DNA of 64,000 nt from Simmondsia chinensis (taxonomy: Eukaryota > Streptophyta > Magnoliopsida > Caryophyllales > Simmondsiaceae): the NCBI GenBank assembly GCA_018398585.1, contig JAGTTD010000001.1, positions 36,037,938 through 36,101,937 of the forward strand. Reading direction: 5' to 3'. Position numbers and translations under genes: made by a program. The notes below the pieces were generated by a model. That model was not told the origin of the DNA, ran no database searches, and saw only the letters and a program-made list of their open reading frames with translations. Of this stretch, positions 19,776 through 30,766 are shown piece by piece (within the stretch, counting starts at the first letter, position 1; each line of letters starts with the position of its first letter).

Positions 19776-20168
19776 TGTTAGCTTCCAATTAGAAGATTGA
19801 AGGCTAACCTTGTAGAAGAAAGAGTTAAGATGAGAAAAGAAGTGAATGGGATGAGAAATATAGAAGAAGATGAGAAATAGAGAGAGAATATCTCAAAGGA
19901 AATCTGATTTTTATTCATTGAATGATGAATTTACAAGATTTGAGCTTATTTATACTTGATCTAATACATTGAACCAAGACACCAAGGCTCTAACCTCCTC
20001 TAACTAAATCTGGGGCCAAACCTCTTAGCCGCCTAATTTGACTCCCTTATCTGACTTTGGCGCCAAAACAGCCTGCCAACTAATGACCCAATACAACTCC
20101 CAAAACAATTCAACAACACTACAAACAATTCAAGACCAATTACAACAAAAACTAAAGAAATCATAACA
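19776..20168 (-). repeat. B 5' LTR
   Basis: A 393-bp TGTTAGCTTCC...GAAATCATAACA repeat. The tRNA-Met primer site complement (GCTCTGATACCAAT) lies just left of it, and CATAT, the target duplication, follows. Confidence 0.92.
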
Positions 20169-21290
20169 CATATATGGTGTATAATTGATCATACACCACT
20201 ATTTGCTTAAAACACAATAAAAACAAGTTGATTTTACACCCTTAAAACCTATCGTACACGGTATATGATTGATCACACACCACTATTTACTTAAAGCACA
20301 CAAAAAAAAGTTGATTTTACACCCTGTAAACCCATCATACACTATGTATGACTAACCAAACACCACTAATTACTTAAAACATACTAAAACAAGTTGATTT
20401 TACACCATTTAGACCAATCATACACAATGCATGATTGCTCAGACACCATTATTTACTTAAAACACATTAAAATAAGTTGATTTTGCACCCTTAAAACCTG
20501 TCATACATGGTGTATCATTGATTAGACACCACTATTTACTTAAGAAACACTAAAATAAGTTGATTTTGCACCCTTTAAACCCATCAGACACGGTGTATGA
20601 TTAACCAAACATCACTAATTACTTAAAACACACTAAAACAAGTTGATTTCACACCATTTAAACTAATCATACACGGGGTGTGATTGATCATACGTCACTG
20701 GTTACTTGAAAGACACTAAAACATGTTGATTATGCACCATTAAAACCTTTCATACACCCCTATTTACTTAAAACATATTAAAACAAGTTGATTTTACATC
20801 CTTAAAACCTATCGTACACTGTGTATGATTGATCATACACCACTACTTACTTAAAACACACTAAAATAAGTTGATTTTACACCCTTTAAACCCATCATAC
20901 ATGGTGTATGATTAACTAAACACCACTATTTACTTAAAACCTACTAAAACAAGTTGATTTCACACCATTTAGACCAATCATAATTGGTGTCTGATTAATC
21001 ATACACCACTAATGACTTGAAAGACACTAAAACTAGTTGATTTTACACCATTAAAACCTATCGTGCATGATGTATGATTGATCATACACCACTATTTACT
21101 TAAAACACATTAAAACAAGTTGAATTTACACCATTAAAACCTATCATACACGATGTATGATTGATTTAAGACCATTGATGACTTGAAACAACCAACAAAA
21201 AAATGATATTAGACCACTTAAACCAATTATAAATGGTGTATACCATTAATGACTATTAACACACCAACACCGTATGATAGTGATCCATTT
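20169..21290 (-). repeat. right arm, second part: inverted ~82-bp palindromic array
   Basis: Continuation of 7636-8996 beyond chromovirus B: about 13 units, with cores such as CATACACGATGTATGATTGA, the last ones more diverged. The right arm totals about 2.5 kb against 1.3 kb on the left. Confidence 0.9.
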
Positions 21291-22054
21291 TCAACACTCA
21301 CACGCCGTGTATCAACTATCATACACCATTTATGCTTTACCGTTAATATCTGCTTTACACCCCCAAAATACACACAACATACAGTCAAATATCAATACAA
21401 ACCGATTCAACCACCACACTCTGAAAAACGCAGGAACAATGAGGAACAATAAAGTAAATATGCCACGGAATCAAATAACCAAGCAAGTATGGAAACCTCA
21501 CTCAAAATACACTAACCCTTACTCACAACACCAATAACAAACAAAGCCCTACCACCCCCTAAACCCCAAAAAAAAACTCGAAACCAAAAAAACAAAAAAA
21601 CCCTAACCAATACTGGGACATTGCAACACACGAAACAATTGCATATACATTTCCCTTAAACATTCCCAACAAACAACCAAGAGAAAACAAACACGCAATA
21701 ACGAAATCAATGTTACCTTTTTGGAAATGGTGATTAAACCCTAGATGAACAAGGTGCAGCAACGAAATGCAACGGATGGCGAGGGACGTGACAACGAGAG
21801 CAAGGATGAAGTCAGCGAAGAGAAGGTCTAATGGAAGATATGGGAACTCAAAGGTCACAACAGGTGGCAAGGAGAGACTTTATGGGAAATGGGTGTAAGA
21901 GGAAAGAGAGAGGTGTTGCAGAGGAGAGAGAGAGAGTGAAAACGGGAGGAAAATTGCAGCAAGGGGCAAATTTGTCCAATTGGGTAGGTTTAGGGAGATT
22001 GGGGTTGGAAAAAGATTAAATGTGAGGGTTGGGGTCGGCTCCGTACCATTTTCC
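21291..22054. other. outer flank of the right arm, no supported gene
   Basis: Partly purine-rich on the plus strand (GAGAGAGAGAGTGAAAAC). A 103-codon hydrophobic minus-strand frame (21559-21870) matches nothing I know. Read on the minus strand the stretch is CT-rich and ATG-poor like a 5' untranslated leader, so it could be the promoter end of the DUF1985 element, which is transcribed leftwards. The element's outer terminus could not be fixed. Confidence 0.35.
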
Positions 22055-22083
22055 AAATTAATTTACCCATCTTATGGATAAAT
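22055..22083 (-). repeat. copia II LTR fragment left of copia I
   Basis: AAATTAATTTACCCATCTTA is the reverse complement of a piece of the copia LTR (compare 23160-23190). With 35765 onward it restores the interrupted LTR of copia II. The expected ~1.1 kb of LTR further left is missing, so copia II is truncated here. Confidence 0.75.
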
Positions 22084-24312
22084 TGTTAGGAACAGTGTGC
22101 TGAAATCCAGATTTATTCTGGATATATTATTTGAAATAATAAATAAAATTGAAGTTCCAGTCATTTCCTAGTTAAATTCGTGTATGTGAGCATTTATACT
22201 ACATGTGATTTTCTTTCGGGAGGCATCCATGAGATGGGTGTAGTCCTCAGACTACAATTTACAAGTTTGTTCTAAGTGGTTTATGAGACTAAGCCGCAGA
22301 TAGACTTGGAACAAATGATATGGATTGTTGTTTGAAACACTCGTGGTAGAAGACAAGTCTGGACCACTTGTATGTTAAGACTATAACGAGACACTTTAGA
22401 TGGCTTGTCTTGGTTATGTGGATGGAGATCCAAAAGTGTTAAGTTAGTGTGTTTGACACACTGAGTTGGACTATGTGGGTTACTTATTTCTAGACTACTA
22501 TCGGAGATGAGTGATTCACGTTGTACTGTTTGAATGACGACTCTAAATCCTGAGGGTATTATGGACTCGTGCATGGAGTGTTAGTTACTTTGGTGTACTA
22601 TAAGTAAGGTCAAAAAAGAATGACTGAAATCCCACGTACACTGGGTAGCGGCGTGAAGTATGACAAGGATCAGGTATTCAATAGGGAATCTGCAGTCTTT
22701 TATGAGATATAGATGTCCCTTAGTTGATTCGCAAATATTTGAATAGTTCGAAAACTTTGGCCAAAGTATTCCAAGTGTTTGACATTTGGAATTTATACTG
22801 TGAATATGTTCAAGTATAAATGAATTATTCAGTGAAGGGCGAGTCGGTAACTAGTGGAGAAGCTGTGAGAAGGATAATGGCAGTGGTTATATTTATCCTT
22901 TGTCATGGACATCTAGTGGCGGGGTTGTTGTCTCCATTACAGTATATTAGGGAGATATCGAATAAATAATTTAATTCTAGAGTGCAGTGAGATTTATTCA
23001 GTGGAATTAAGTCTCATTAAATGGTAATTAAATTAGTAACATGAGATGATTTAATTTAACCCATTTGGAGCTAGATTTAAATTGTCCCTGAGATCCCTAC
23101 GCAAACCTCTGTATTTATTGCCATTAGAAAAATATTAAAAAATTCATGTGATGAATTATTTATCCATAAGATGGGTAAATTAATTTTACCAAACATTATT
23201 CCTGAGATGAATAAAAGTTGAAAATTATAAAACAAAATAATTTTGAAAAATTAAAATTCATACGATGAATTTTTACATGTGAGAAACAAAGCAAAAAAAA
23301 AAAAAAAAAATCACGTTTTAAAGCCTGCACAGGGGCGATCCCCTTATATTGGATCCAACCAACCAGCGCGCGACACGTGTCGCGCACGGGGATGCCCACT
23401 GGGGCAATCCGCATCCCCACGCGAGGACCAATCACGTGCCGCCACGTGTCAAGCACTTTGAATTTAAAAATAACCCGATTTTGAACAGTACTTAAACGAC
23501 GCGTTTTAACTATTTGTTGTGATTAAACGTTGCATTTTGACTTAAATTGTGCAATCCTTTTTCGATTATAATTAGATTTTTTTGCTCCGGAATATTTCTA
23601 TAAATAGAGGGGCTTATTCCGAGGTTTGGTATTCGAGGTCAAAATAATTCTTTAGAGTTTCTGAAATTGTTTCAGAGACCCGGTTTAATATTTTTCAGAG
23701 CCCACCCTCCGGGCAGCTTGAGGTCATTGCGTAGAAGGTCTCGGGGCCATGATTCTGAAGAATGTTATTCTCTTTCTGGTTTTTCTTTTTATTGGAGCAA
23801 TTCCAGGTATGTTTTTCTTTCCTTCTTCTTTTAGTTTCGCTTTTGTATTTATTTACGGCATTCGTTATTATACATGTTTAAGTTTATGTATTGTTATGAA
23901 TGTATTAGAGTAAAGGTCCTGCAGATCTAAATTAAGAATTTAGATATGTTGCTTTAAATTATGAATTTAAGTCAGTAGATTTAAAATTAGGAATTCTAAA
24001 TCAACCCTAGGCTTAGAGTTATGAATTCAAAACCTGTTTCGCTGCGTAATCTTTGGGGAGAATTTTTGAAATTCATCCCAATAACCGGTATTAGGGCAAA
24101 GGGTTTATAGAGATAAGCCTATTCCCAGGAACTCTCGCACTTGAGGTGTCACGAAGCGTGACTCTCCGACTGGGGGCTTAGGTAGAGAGAAGAGTCTCTT
24201 ACTCTAAGTGCTCTAATAGGTGCCTATTGTTGTGACCATAGTTGAGAACTGTGAACCCAATAGTCAGCATCAGAATTTATTTTTCAACAAAACGCATATC
24301 TTTTTCCCAACA
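22084..24312 (+). repeat. copia I 5' LTR (2.2 kb)
   Basis: Runs TGTTAGGAACAGTG...TTTTTCCCAACA. It has a TATA box at 23599-23606, so the first ~1.5 kb is U3. A purine or AT-rich stretch with an A17 run near 23289-23308 precedes the GC-richer promoter block. Confidence 0.93.
23368..23606 (+). promoter_or_regulatory. copia LTR promoter: G-box palindrome, second ACGT boxes, TATA
   Basis: GCGCGACACGTGTCGCGC (23368-23385) is a perfect 18-bp palindrome centred on the G-box CACGTG. Further CACGTG/CCACGTGTC boxes lie at about 23433-23450. TATAAATAGAGG follows at 23599. G-boxes bind plant bZIP/bHLH factors of light and abscisic-acid signalling (established knowledge). Use by this LTR is inference. Confidence 0.65.
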
Positions 24313-24326
24313 ATTGGTATCAGAGC
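24313..24326 (+). other. copia I primer binding site
   Basis: ATTGGTATCAGAGC directly after the 5' LTR, complementary to initiator tRNA-Met. Confidence 0.9.
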
Positions 24327-24469
24327 TAGCCTCTGATTACATTCTAAGCACCTGCTGCTGACGTCAGCAATTTAAAAAAATTAAAAGTTTTTTTTATTTT
24401 GGATGTGTAGAAGTCAAGACTGATTTGCAAAATAATTATTAATTAATTATTTTATTAATTAATTTCCTT

Positions 24470-25010
24470 TTTGAATGAGATTCTAAATTAAATTATGAGA
24501 TAATATAAGTTATAAATTAGTGTATTTTAAATAAAAGTTATGTGAAATTAGCTTGGAATAAGATTTTGAAATATACTGTGTGATAGTCTAAGTTAACTTT
24601 ATTTTTAAAATAAAAGTTAAATCTTGTTAATTAAATTTTAGAATAAGATTCTAAACTAGGATATTGGATAGTCTAAGCTTGTTTGATTTTAAAATAAGAT
24701 TCTGAAAAATAGACTATGGGACAGTCTAAGCACAAAATCGCTATTGTTTTTAAATAAAATTATTTTTTAATTTAATTTTGGAATTAGATTTTGAAATGTA
24801 GATTATGTGATAATCTAAATTAAATTTTGGTATCATTTAATTAAAATTAATGAATTAATTTTATTGGTTAATTTTAGAATGAGATTTCTAATGCGAGATT
24901 ATAAGATAATCTATGCTTGAAAAACGGTAGTGTTTTTGGATAAATTAATTAATTAATTTTGGTTTTTTTTTGAATGAGATTCTAAAGGGGATTATGTGAT
25001 AATCTAGGTT
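24470..25010 (+). repeat. copia I leader: tandem hairpin modules
   Basis: About six to seven modules of 75-90 bp. Each has two short inverted repeats: TTTAGAAT-(NNN)-ATTCTAAA type and TAGATTAT-(NNN)-ATAATCTA type. A perfect example of the second is 24799-24817, with loop GTG; 24989-25005 is GGATTAT-GTG-ATAATCT. The same modules occur in copia II (39835-40165) and copia III (45638-46274). 25011-25650 continues the leader and holds nothing I can call. Confidence 0.7.
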
Positions 25011-25659
25011 GTAAATGCAAGATAATTGAAAACCACTGGTTATAAAAATCAAGTGGGAGTGAGTTTTCAATTGTTGTAACCTCACGATTTCCATTACCAG
25101 TCTAGCAGTATAGTAGATCAATAGACCTCTCTGCGGAGGATGTCGGTTTGCAGATTACAGGGTTAGACTTCTTTAGGATAAACCAAAGTGCAAAGAAGTA
25201 ATGCGACCACGCTGCCATGGAGTATTTCGTGTATGTATGGAGGTTTAGGTAGTGGTTTACACTTGACTAGCATGATACATTAGCCTCCCCAAGGAGCTCT
25301 ATTGTGTCATGTTAGAGACTAAGGTAAAGTGGTGAGTTAATCATGTTTAGTAAGAGTTACAAGAAAAACAGGTTAATTGAGAGTAGTTCTCACCTGAACT
25401 AGCTTCGTGCGACCCCACTGCCGGGGAGTAAGGAGTGGTGTGTTTGGGTCATCATTGTATGCATGATAGTATAGTTTGATAGATATCTGACTTATTGTTT
25501 ATGCTAAATTGAAAGAATATATATATCACTGCATTATACATGACTCTTGTTAGACAATTATACATATGTTTGCATTTACAATATTTTATATGGATAGGGC
25601 TGGCGAACTTTGCTTGTTTTTGAATACATGATGTACTCACCGAACCAAATTACTTTGCC

Positions 25660-26060
25660 TTAAAAAATAAGTTAGACTTAGTTATTACTCACAAGGGACC
25701 TACTAGAAAGAAAGGAAAAGGTAAGGTTGTTATTGTAGCAACCAAGTCCATAAGGAAGCCAGCAAAAGAAAAGTGTTTCTTTTGCAAGAAAACTAGGCTA
25801 CTAGAAAAGAAACTACACTAAGTACGTAGCTACTCTTCCCACAAAGACTACTAAGCCATCTAGTGAAGGTATATTGATATCTCACTTGGTTGAGTCATGC
25901 GTAATTGAGTGTCCACCAATTTCTTGGTGGGTGGGCTCAGGTTCAACTAACCATATCTGTAATATGTTACAGCAGCCCAGGCTAGGCTAAAGGCTGCACG
26001 ATGGGTGTCGTACCTGATGGTTAGGGATAATACAATAATGGTGGTCTTAATTGTAGCAGA
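25660..26060 (+). pseudogene. copia I gag end, zinc knuckle and protease remnant
   Basis: Most of gag is deleted: the N-terminal remnant passes straight into KKGKGKVVIVATKSIRKPAK, then EKCFFCKKT, the first half of a CCHC knuckle whose second half is lost. Downstream, ISWWVGSGSTNHICNML corresponds to the copia protease site W.VDSG.TNH.C. The catalytic Asp is Gly here (GGC at 25934-25936). Frameshifts and stops throughout. Confidence 0.7.
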
Positions 26061-26132
26061 TGTTAGCTTAGACTTTAGTGATAGAGTTTTGTTTTAAGGG
26101 ATTGATTATTTAAACCTTTTCTATACAGGAAT

Positions 26133-26880
26133 TTGATTTTTATGTCTTATTTTATGAATAAATGTTATTCAATTGATTTTGATAATAAAAATTTTAATAT
26201 GAGAAATAAGTTGTTTATTTACACATGTACTGGAATAAATTGTTTATTCATGTTATTTTCTTATCAAAACTATGGTAATTGTTTAAATGAATTTAACGTA
26301 AGTTCACTTGTTCAATCTTTTAAAAGAAAACACCTTGAAAGGAATATTGCCTACACATGGCACCAACGTTTAGGTAACTCTAATTCAAACAGAATCCAAA
26401 GACTGCTGAAAGATGGACTGATAGAGTTTTTGGACTTGAGATCATTACCAGTTTGCAAAATTCTGCATAGAATGAAAGGTGACCAATTCTGTCTTTAAGA
26501 GTAAAGGAAACAGGGTTGGTGGCTTGCTTGAGTTGGTTCGCATAGATGTATGTGGACCAACACATTATCAGGCAAGAGGTGGGTATGAGTACTTATTCAT
26601 GTTTAGTGATGATTACTCATGGCATGGATATGTTTACCTAATTAGGCATTAATCGGACTCTTTTGAAAAGTTCAAAGAGTACAAGCTAAGGTAGAAAAGC
26701 AATTAGGTAAACAAGTTAAATCATGTCGATTAGATCGAGTTGGTGAATATTTTTCGGGTGATTTTTTGGATTTTCGAACTGCAAAATGAGATGAGATCTC
26801 AGCTTTCTGCTCCAGTTACACCGCAGCAGAATGGTGTTACAAATAAAAGGAACAAGGACGATTTTTTTTTCCTACAATTT
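26133..26880 (+). pseudogene. copia I GAG-pre-integrase and integrase remnant
   Basis: The frame 26133-26498 ends with AYTWHQRLGNSNSNRIQRLL, then KDGLIEFLDLRSLPVCKILH, matching the copia GAG-pre-integrase domain (WH.RLGH...I.rL...G), with the zinc-binding His and one Cys changed. Integrase continues in another frame: LLELVRIDVCGPTHYQARGG, YEYLFMFSDDYS, and later PVTPQQNGV. The C-terminal half of integrase is deleted; the sequence then jumps to a NAKYLEKDF-like segment near 26910. Confidence 0.72.
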
Positions 26881-27002
26881 TGATTTAAAAGGTCTCTTGT
26901 AAATGTAATGCAAAATACTTAGAGAAGGATTTTGCAAGTAAGCTATAAAAACAAAAACAAAAATAGTATTAAAGGAAAATGATAATAATTCTGAACAGCT
27001 AG

Positions 27003-27360
27003 ACACAACTTAAGACACAGTGGATGCATTAGATGCACCTACTGATAGGAACGAGAATGGTCCAGGTACACAAGAGCTTAGATGTAGTGGGAGGATTGTC
27101 AGGACGCCTGACAGGTTCATAGCGGGAGCCTTAGTGGTTGACTGTGACATTGAATCTGATCCTTTTAGCCACAATGAAGCAATAAAGTGTTCTAGTTTTG
27201 TGCAATCGGTTGCTCAAATCATGCGTGTACAACCGACATTAATAGAAAGTAGTGACTTTCTTGGTATTGTATGTCAACGATATACTACTTATTGAGAATG
27301 ATGTAGGGGTGTCATTAGCTATAAAGACTTGGTTGTCATGATAGCTCAATATGAAAGACA
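27003..27360 (+). pseudogene. copia I RT remnant with internal deletion and altered YVDD
   Basis: The frame 27020-27295 has ELRCSGRIVRTPDRFI, the linker before copia RT, then runs to ESSDF. There the reading continues in another frame as FLVLYVNDILLIENDVGVSL, the RT active-site region with YVND (27270-27281) in place of YVDD. The intervening fingers and palm, well over 100 residues in intact copia elements, are missing. The same joint is present in copia II and III. Confidence 0.75.
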
Positions 27361-27977
27361 TAGGAGAAGCCAGCTCTACTCTTAGGATTGAGCTTCTGCG
27401 AAGTCGTAAGAGTAGGATGTTGGGTCATTCTTTAGCCACTTTATATTGACAAGATGTTGTCAAGGTATAGCATGGAGTCCCTATCTCTTTTGAGTAGTGT
27501 TCTAGGACACCTCAATAGGAGGAGCAATGGAGGAATATTCCATATGCTTTGGCAGTGGGAGCCTCAGGTATACCTTGTTGTGCACGAGACTTGATGTCTG
27601 CCATGCTATGGGATAGCATGCAGGTGTTAGTCTAATTTGGTTCCAATGGACTAGGTGGCAGTGAAATGTTTTCGCTAGTTCTTAAGAAGAACTAGGGATC
27701 CTATGCTGATCTTTCAAGGTGATGAGCTCGTTCCAGTTGGTTATACTGATTTAAGACTTCTAGTCAGATTAATATGATAGACGTTCGACTTCTAAGTGTG
27801 TCTTTACCCTTGGAGTTGGAGCCATTAGTGAGAGAAATGTCAAGTAGTATTGTATTGCCGACTTCACAACAGAGTAATTGTGCTCACTAAGGGTTAGGTT
27901 CAGTAGTTTTTTGGTTCAAACTTGAAAGGGGTGAGTATGGACTTTGTCATAAATTGGATTTAGGACAAGTGGGAGAT
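27361..27977 (+). pseudogene. copia I RNase H tail remnant and polypurine tract
   Basis: Degenerate coding for the end of RT and part of RNase H in changing frames (for example SRMLG, ATYID, and a GYTDxDF-like stretch near 27740). It ends in non-coding sequence and the purine tract ACAAGTGGGAGAT directly before the 3' LTR. Confidence 0.55.
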
Positions 27978-28373
27978 TGTTAGGAACAGTGTCCTGAAAT
28001 CCAAATTTATTCTGGATATATTATTTTAATTAATAAATAAAATTGAAGTTTCAGTCGTTTCCTAGTCAAATTCGTGTATGTGAGCTTTTATACTGCATGT
28101 GATTTTCTTTCGGGAGGCATCCATGAGATGGGTGTAGTCCTCAAACTACAATTTATAAGTTTGTTCTAAGGGGTTTATGAGACTAAGCCACAGATAGACT
28201 TGAAACAAATGATATGGGTTGTTGTTTGAAACACTCATAGTCGAAGACAAGTCTGGACCACTTGTATGTTAAGACTATGACAAGACACTTTAGATGGCTT
28301 GTCTTGGTCATGTGGTTGGAGATCCAAAAGTGTTAAGTTAGTGTGTTTGACACACTGAGTTGGACCATATGGG
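27978..28373 (+). repeat. copia I 3' LTR, first part
   Basis: Begins TGTTAGGAACAGTGTCC, matches 22084-22480, and breaks off at ATGGG, the target duplication of chromovirus C. It resumes at 33976. Confidence 0.92.
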
Positions 28374-28717
28374 TTTTAAGTTCGAGATTAAATCTTGAAC
28401 TTAACCTAAGAAAGTAAGAGAGTTTGGGATGAGAAAGAAGGGAAAGGGGATGAGAAAATAGAGAGAATTAGATGAGAAGAAGAAGTTTAATCACTGGGAT
28501 TAATTGATATTTCATTGGATAACCCATTACAAGCAAATCAGCCACTATTTAAGGAGAAATGATGAAAAACAATAACAAGGGGCCACTACACAAGCTCCCG
28601 CCAAAACAACTCACTTGGCTCTAACCGCTAACTGATTTTCGCGCCCAAATCATAATTTGAATAAAACAACTCGCCTAATTTTATTAACTTGAATTACAAC
28701 TCTATAGACATAACAAT
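28374..28717 (-). repeat. C 3' LTR
   Basis: Ends GACATAACA on the plus strand, followed by ATCCCCTCCCCTTAG, the complement of the polypurine tract. The element strand is minus. Confidence 0.92.
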
Positions 28718-28744
28718 CCCCTCCCCTTAGAAAATTTCTTGTCC

Positions 28745-30013
28745 TCAAGCAATAAAAGAAGGAAATTGGCTCAACAAAAAATGTTTATCTTCCCATGTGA
28801 TGAAGGATTTGTCCAAGTTGCACCGGCTGACTCGAACTTGCTGTCGGTTGGATACATTGGGACTGTCCAGCTGCATTTCTTCCATTGATGCAGGTTGTAG
28901 GAGTGAGGTGCCACTAGAACCCACTTCTGGGGGTGTTGAGGAAGTCTTTTGTCCGTGCTTAACCTGCTTTTTAAGAAGAGAAACATGGAAAATAGGGTGA
29001 ATATACGAATCGGTTGGGAGCTTGAGCTTGTAAGCCACCTTGCCAATCCTCTCTAAAATCTTGTAAGGACCAACGAACCGAGCACAAAGCTTGACATTCT
29101 TTCTTACAGCTGCAGTAGACTGTCTATACGGTTGAAGTTTCAAATATACCATATCTCCTACTTCAAAATTTTTGTCTGCTCTCTTGCGGTCAAAGTACCA
29201 CTTCATCCAGGCCTGAGCATGACCAAGATTCTGCTTTAAAAGCTGCATAAGATGTTTCCTCTGCCGTAATAGTGCAGTCACTTTAGTAACTTGGGTCTCT
29301 CCTCCTTGCAACATCATAAGATTGGGTGGATCATACCCATACAATGCCTTGAATGGTGTTGTACCCAAGGAAGCATGGAAATGAGTATTATACCAATATT
29401 CCGCCAATGAGAGCCATATACTCCACACCTTAGGAAGGCTAAATACAATGCTTCTAAGGTATTATTCAATGCATTGATTTACCCTTTTAGTTTGACCGTC
29501 GGTTTGAGGATGGTAGGCTGAGCTAAGGGCCAATGTAGTTCCCAAGAGACCAAACAACTCCTTCCAAAAGCGACTTGTAAAGAGCTTGTCCCTATCTGAA
29601 ATTATTGAATGAGGCTATCCATGAAGCTCGTAGATGTTATCAAGTAATACACGAGCTAATTTTTCTGCAGGAACTGGTGGAGCTAAAGCTAGGAAATGAC
29701 CAGTTTTGGTGAACCGATCTACTACCACCCAAATTACCTCTTTTCCTTCGGATTTGGGCAAACCTTCAATAAAGTCCATGCTGATTTGCTGCCATATACC
29801 CTCTGGAACCGGTAAAGGTTGGAGAAGACCTTGGTATCTATGATCACCAAGTTTAGTTTGTTGACAAACTTCACAGCCTTGCACATATTCAGTTACTTCC
29901 TTCTTCATACCCGGCCACTGGAAGTGAATTTTCAACCTTTTATATGTTCCATCAATGCCTGAGTGACCATCCCATGCAGAATCATGAGCAACACTGATAA
30001 TCTGATCCCTCAA
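28745..30013 (-). pseudogene. chromovirus C integrase and chromodomain-like end
   Basis: 29615-30013 holds the zinc-finger and core start: HDSAWDGHSGIDGTYKRLK, CEVCQQTKLGDHR, MDFIEGLPKS (Asp), VVDRFTKTGHFLA. After a broken stretch containing the second Asp and Glu regions, 28745-29428 has [45 protein letters not shown] and the end DKSFITWEDKHFLLSQFPSF. The last segment, W(E)D..FL.sQFP, is the end of a chromodomain-like module. Same register as the RNase H frames. Stops near 29614 and 29429-29614 disable it. Confidence 0.85.
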
Positions 30014-30766
30014 TTAAGTATTGATGCAAATGTACAACTTTCCTTGAGTTCTGATTATTCCTCGGGTAACAGTCGCCACAGCACCAGAAGCTTGATTTAC
30101 CGCCTTGTTCATGCTAGAAGCTGCTATGCATTCTTGAGCAAATGAATCATTTTCATAGGACTGATGTACTTCTTCCATCCAAGTAGGAGAAATCACAGAA
30201 ATAGCCCCAAGAGAACCTTGCTCATGGTCCTCAAATTTGCGTGACAGTGTATTTGCTGCTATGTTTTCCTTGCCTTTCTTGTACTCGATATCATAATCCA
30301 GCCCAAGCATCTTCAACAACCCTTTTCTCTGTAATCTCGCGACAATTTTCTGCTCCAACAAGTGCTTTAGACTCTGATGATCAGTCTTGATGATAAAATG
30401 ATGCCCATCCAAGTAATGCCTCTATCTTTCCACAGCGAGCAAAATTGCAAGATATTCCTTTTCATATGTGGAAAGGGCTTGATGTTTTACATTCAAAGCC
30501 TGGCTAAGAAAAGCTACGGGTCTTCCTCCTTGTGAAAATACTGCCCCAACACCATTTCCACACGCATCAGTTTCCAACACAAAGCTCGAAGTGAAATCGG
30601 GCATTGCCAAAAGAGGAGCTTTGCTCATTGCTGATTTAAGAGCTTCAAAAGCCTTTTGAGCCTCTTCTGACCATCTGAAGGCTTCCTTCTTTAATAATTC
30701 AATAAGTGGCTTGGCTATAGCTCCATAACCTGCCACAAATTTGCGGTAATACCCTGTCAACCCCAA
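30014..30766 (-). pseudogene. chromovirus C RNase H
   Basis: 30422-30766 carries [53 protein letters not shown]. After a stop, 30014-30412 has FIIKTDHQSLKHLLEQKI and the end of the domain with NTLSRKF in place of DALSR, so that catalytic Asp appears changed to Asn. It then passes through a stop into integrase. Confidence 0.83.

Larger units (their letters stand above)
8997..20168 (-). mobile_element. Ty3/gypsy chromovirus B (Reina-like), interrupted by A
   Basis: LTRs of about 390 bp: 8997-9047 plus 14853-15200 (split by A), and 19776-20168. Flanking 5-mers are CATAC (8992-8996) and CATAT (20169-20173), within the arm of the 82-bp repeat. Without A it is about 5.4 kb. It has a tRNA-Met primer site, gag, a deleted protease region, and RT-RNaseH-IN in a single long frame of 814 codons. 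Size, short LTRs and domain order fit the Reina lineage; that lineage call is inference. Confidence 0.92.

Noticed and set aside
545..21290. Centromeric or subtelomeric satellite
   Set aside because: The two arrays are in inverted orientation around a transposon gene and the units are highly diverged and few; a satellite would normally be long and unidirectional.
21559..21870. 103-codon hydrophobic minus-strand frame, possible membrane protein
   Set aside because: No family resemblance, composition driven by CT-rich leader-like DNA, no supporting context.
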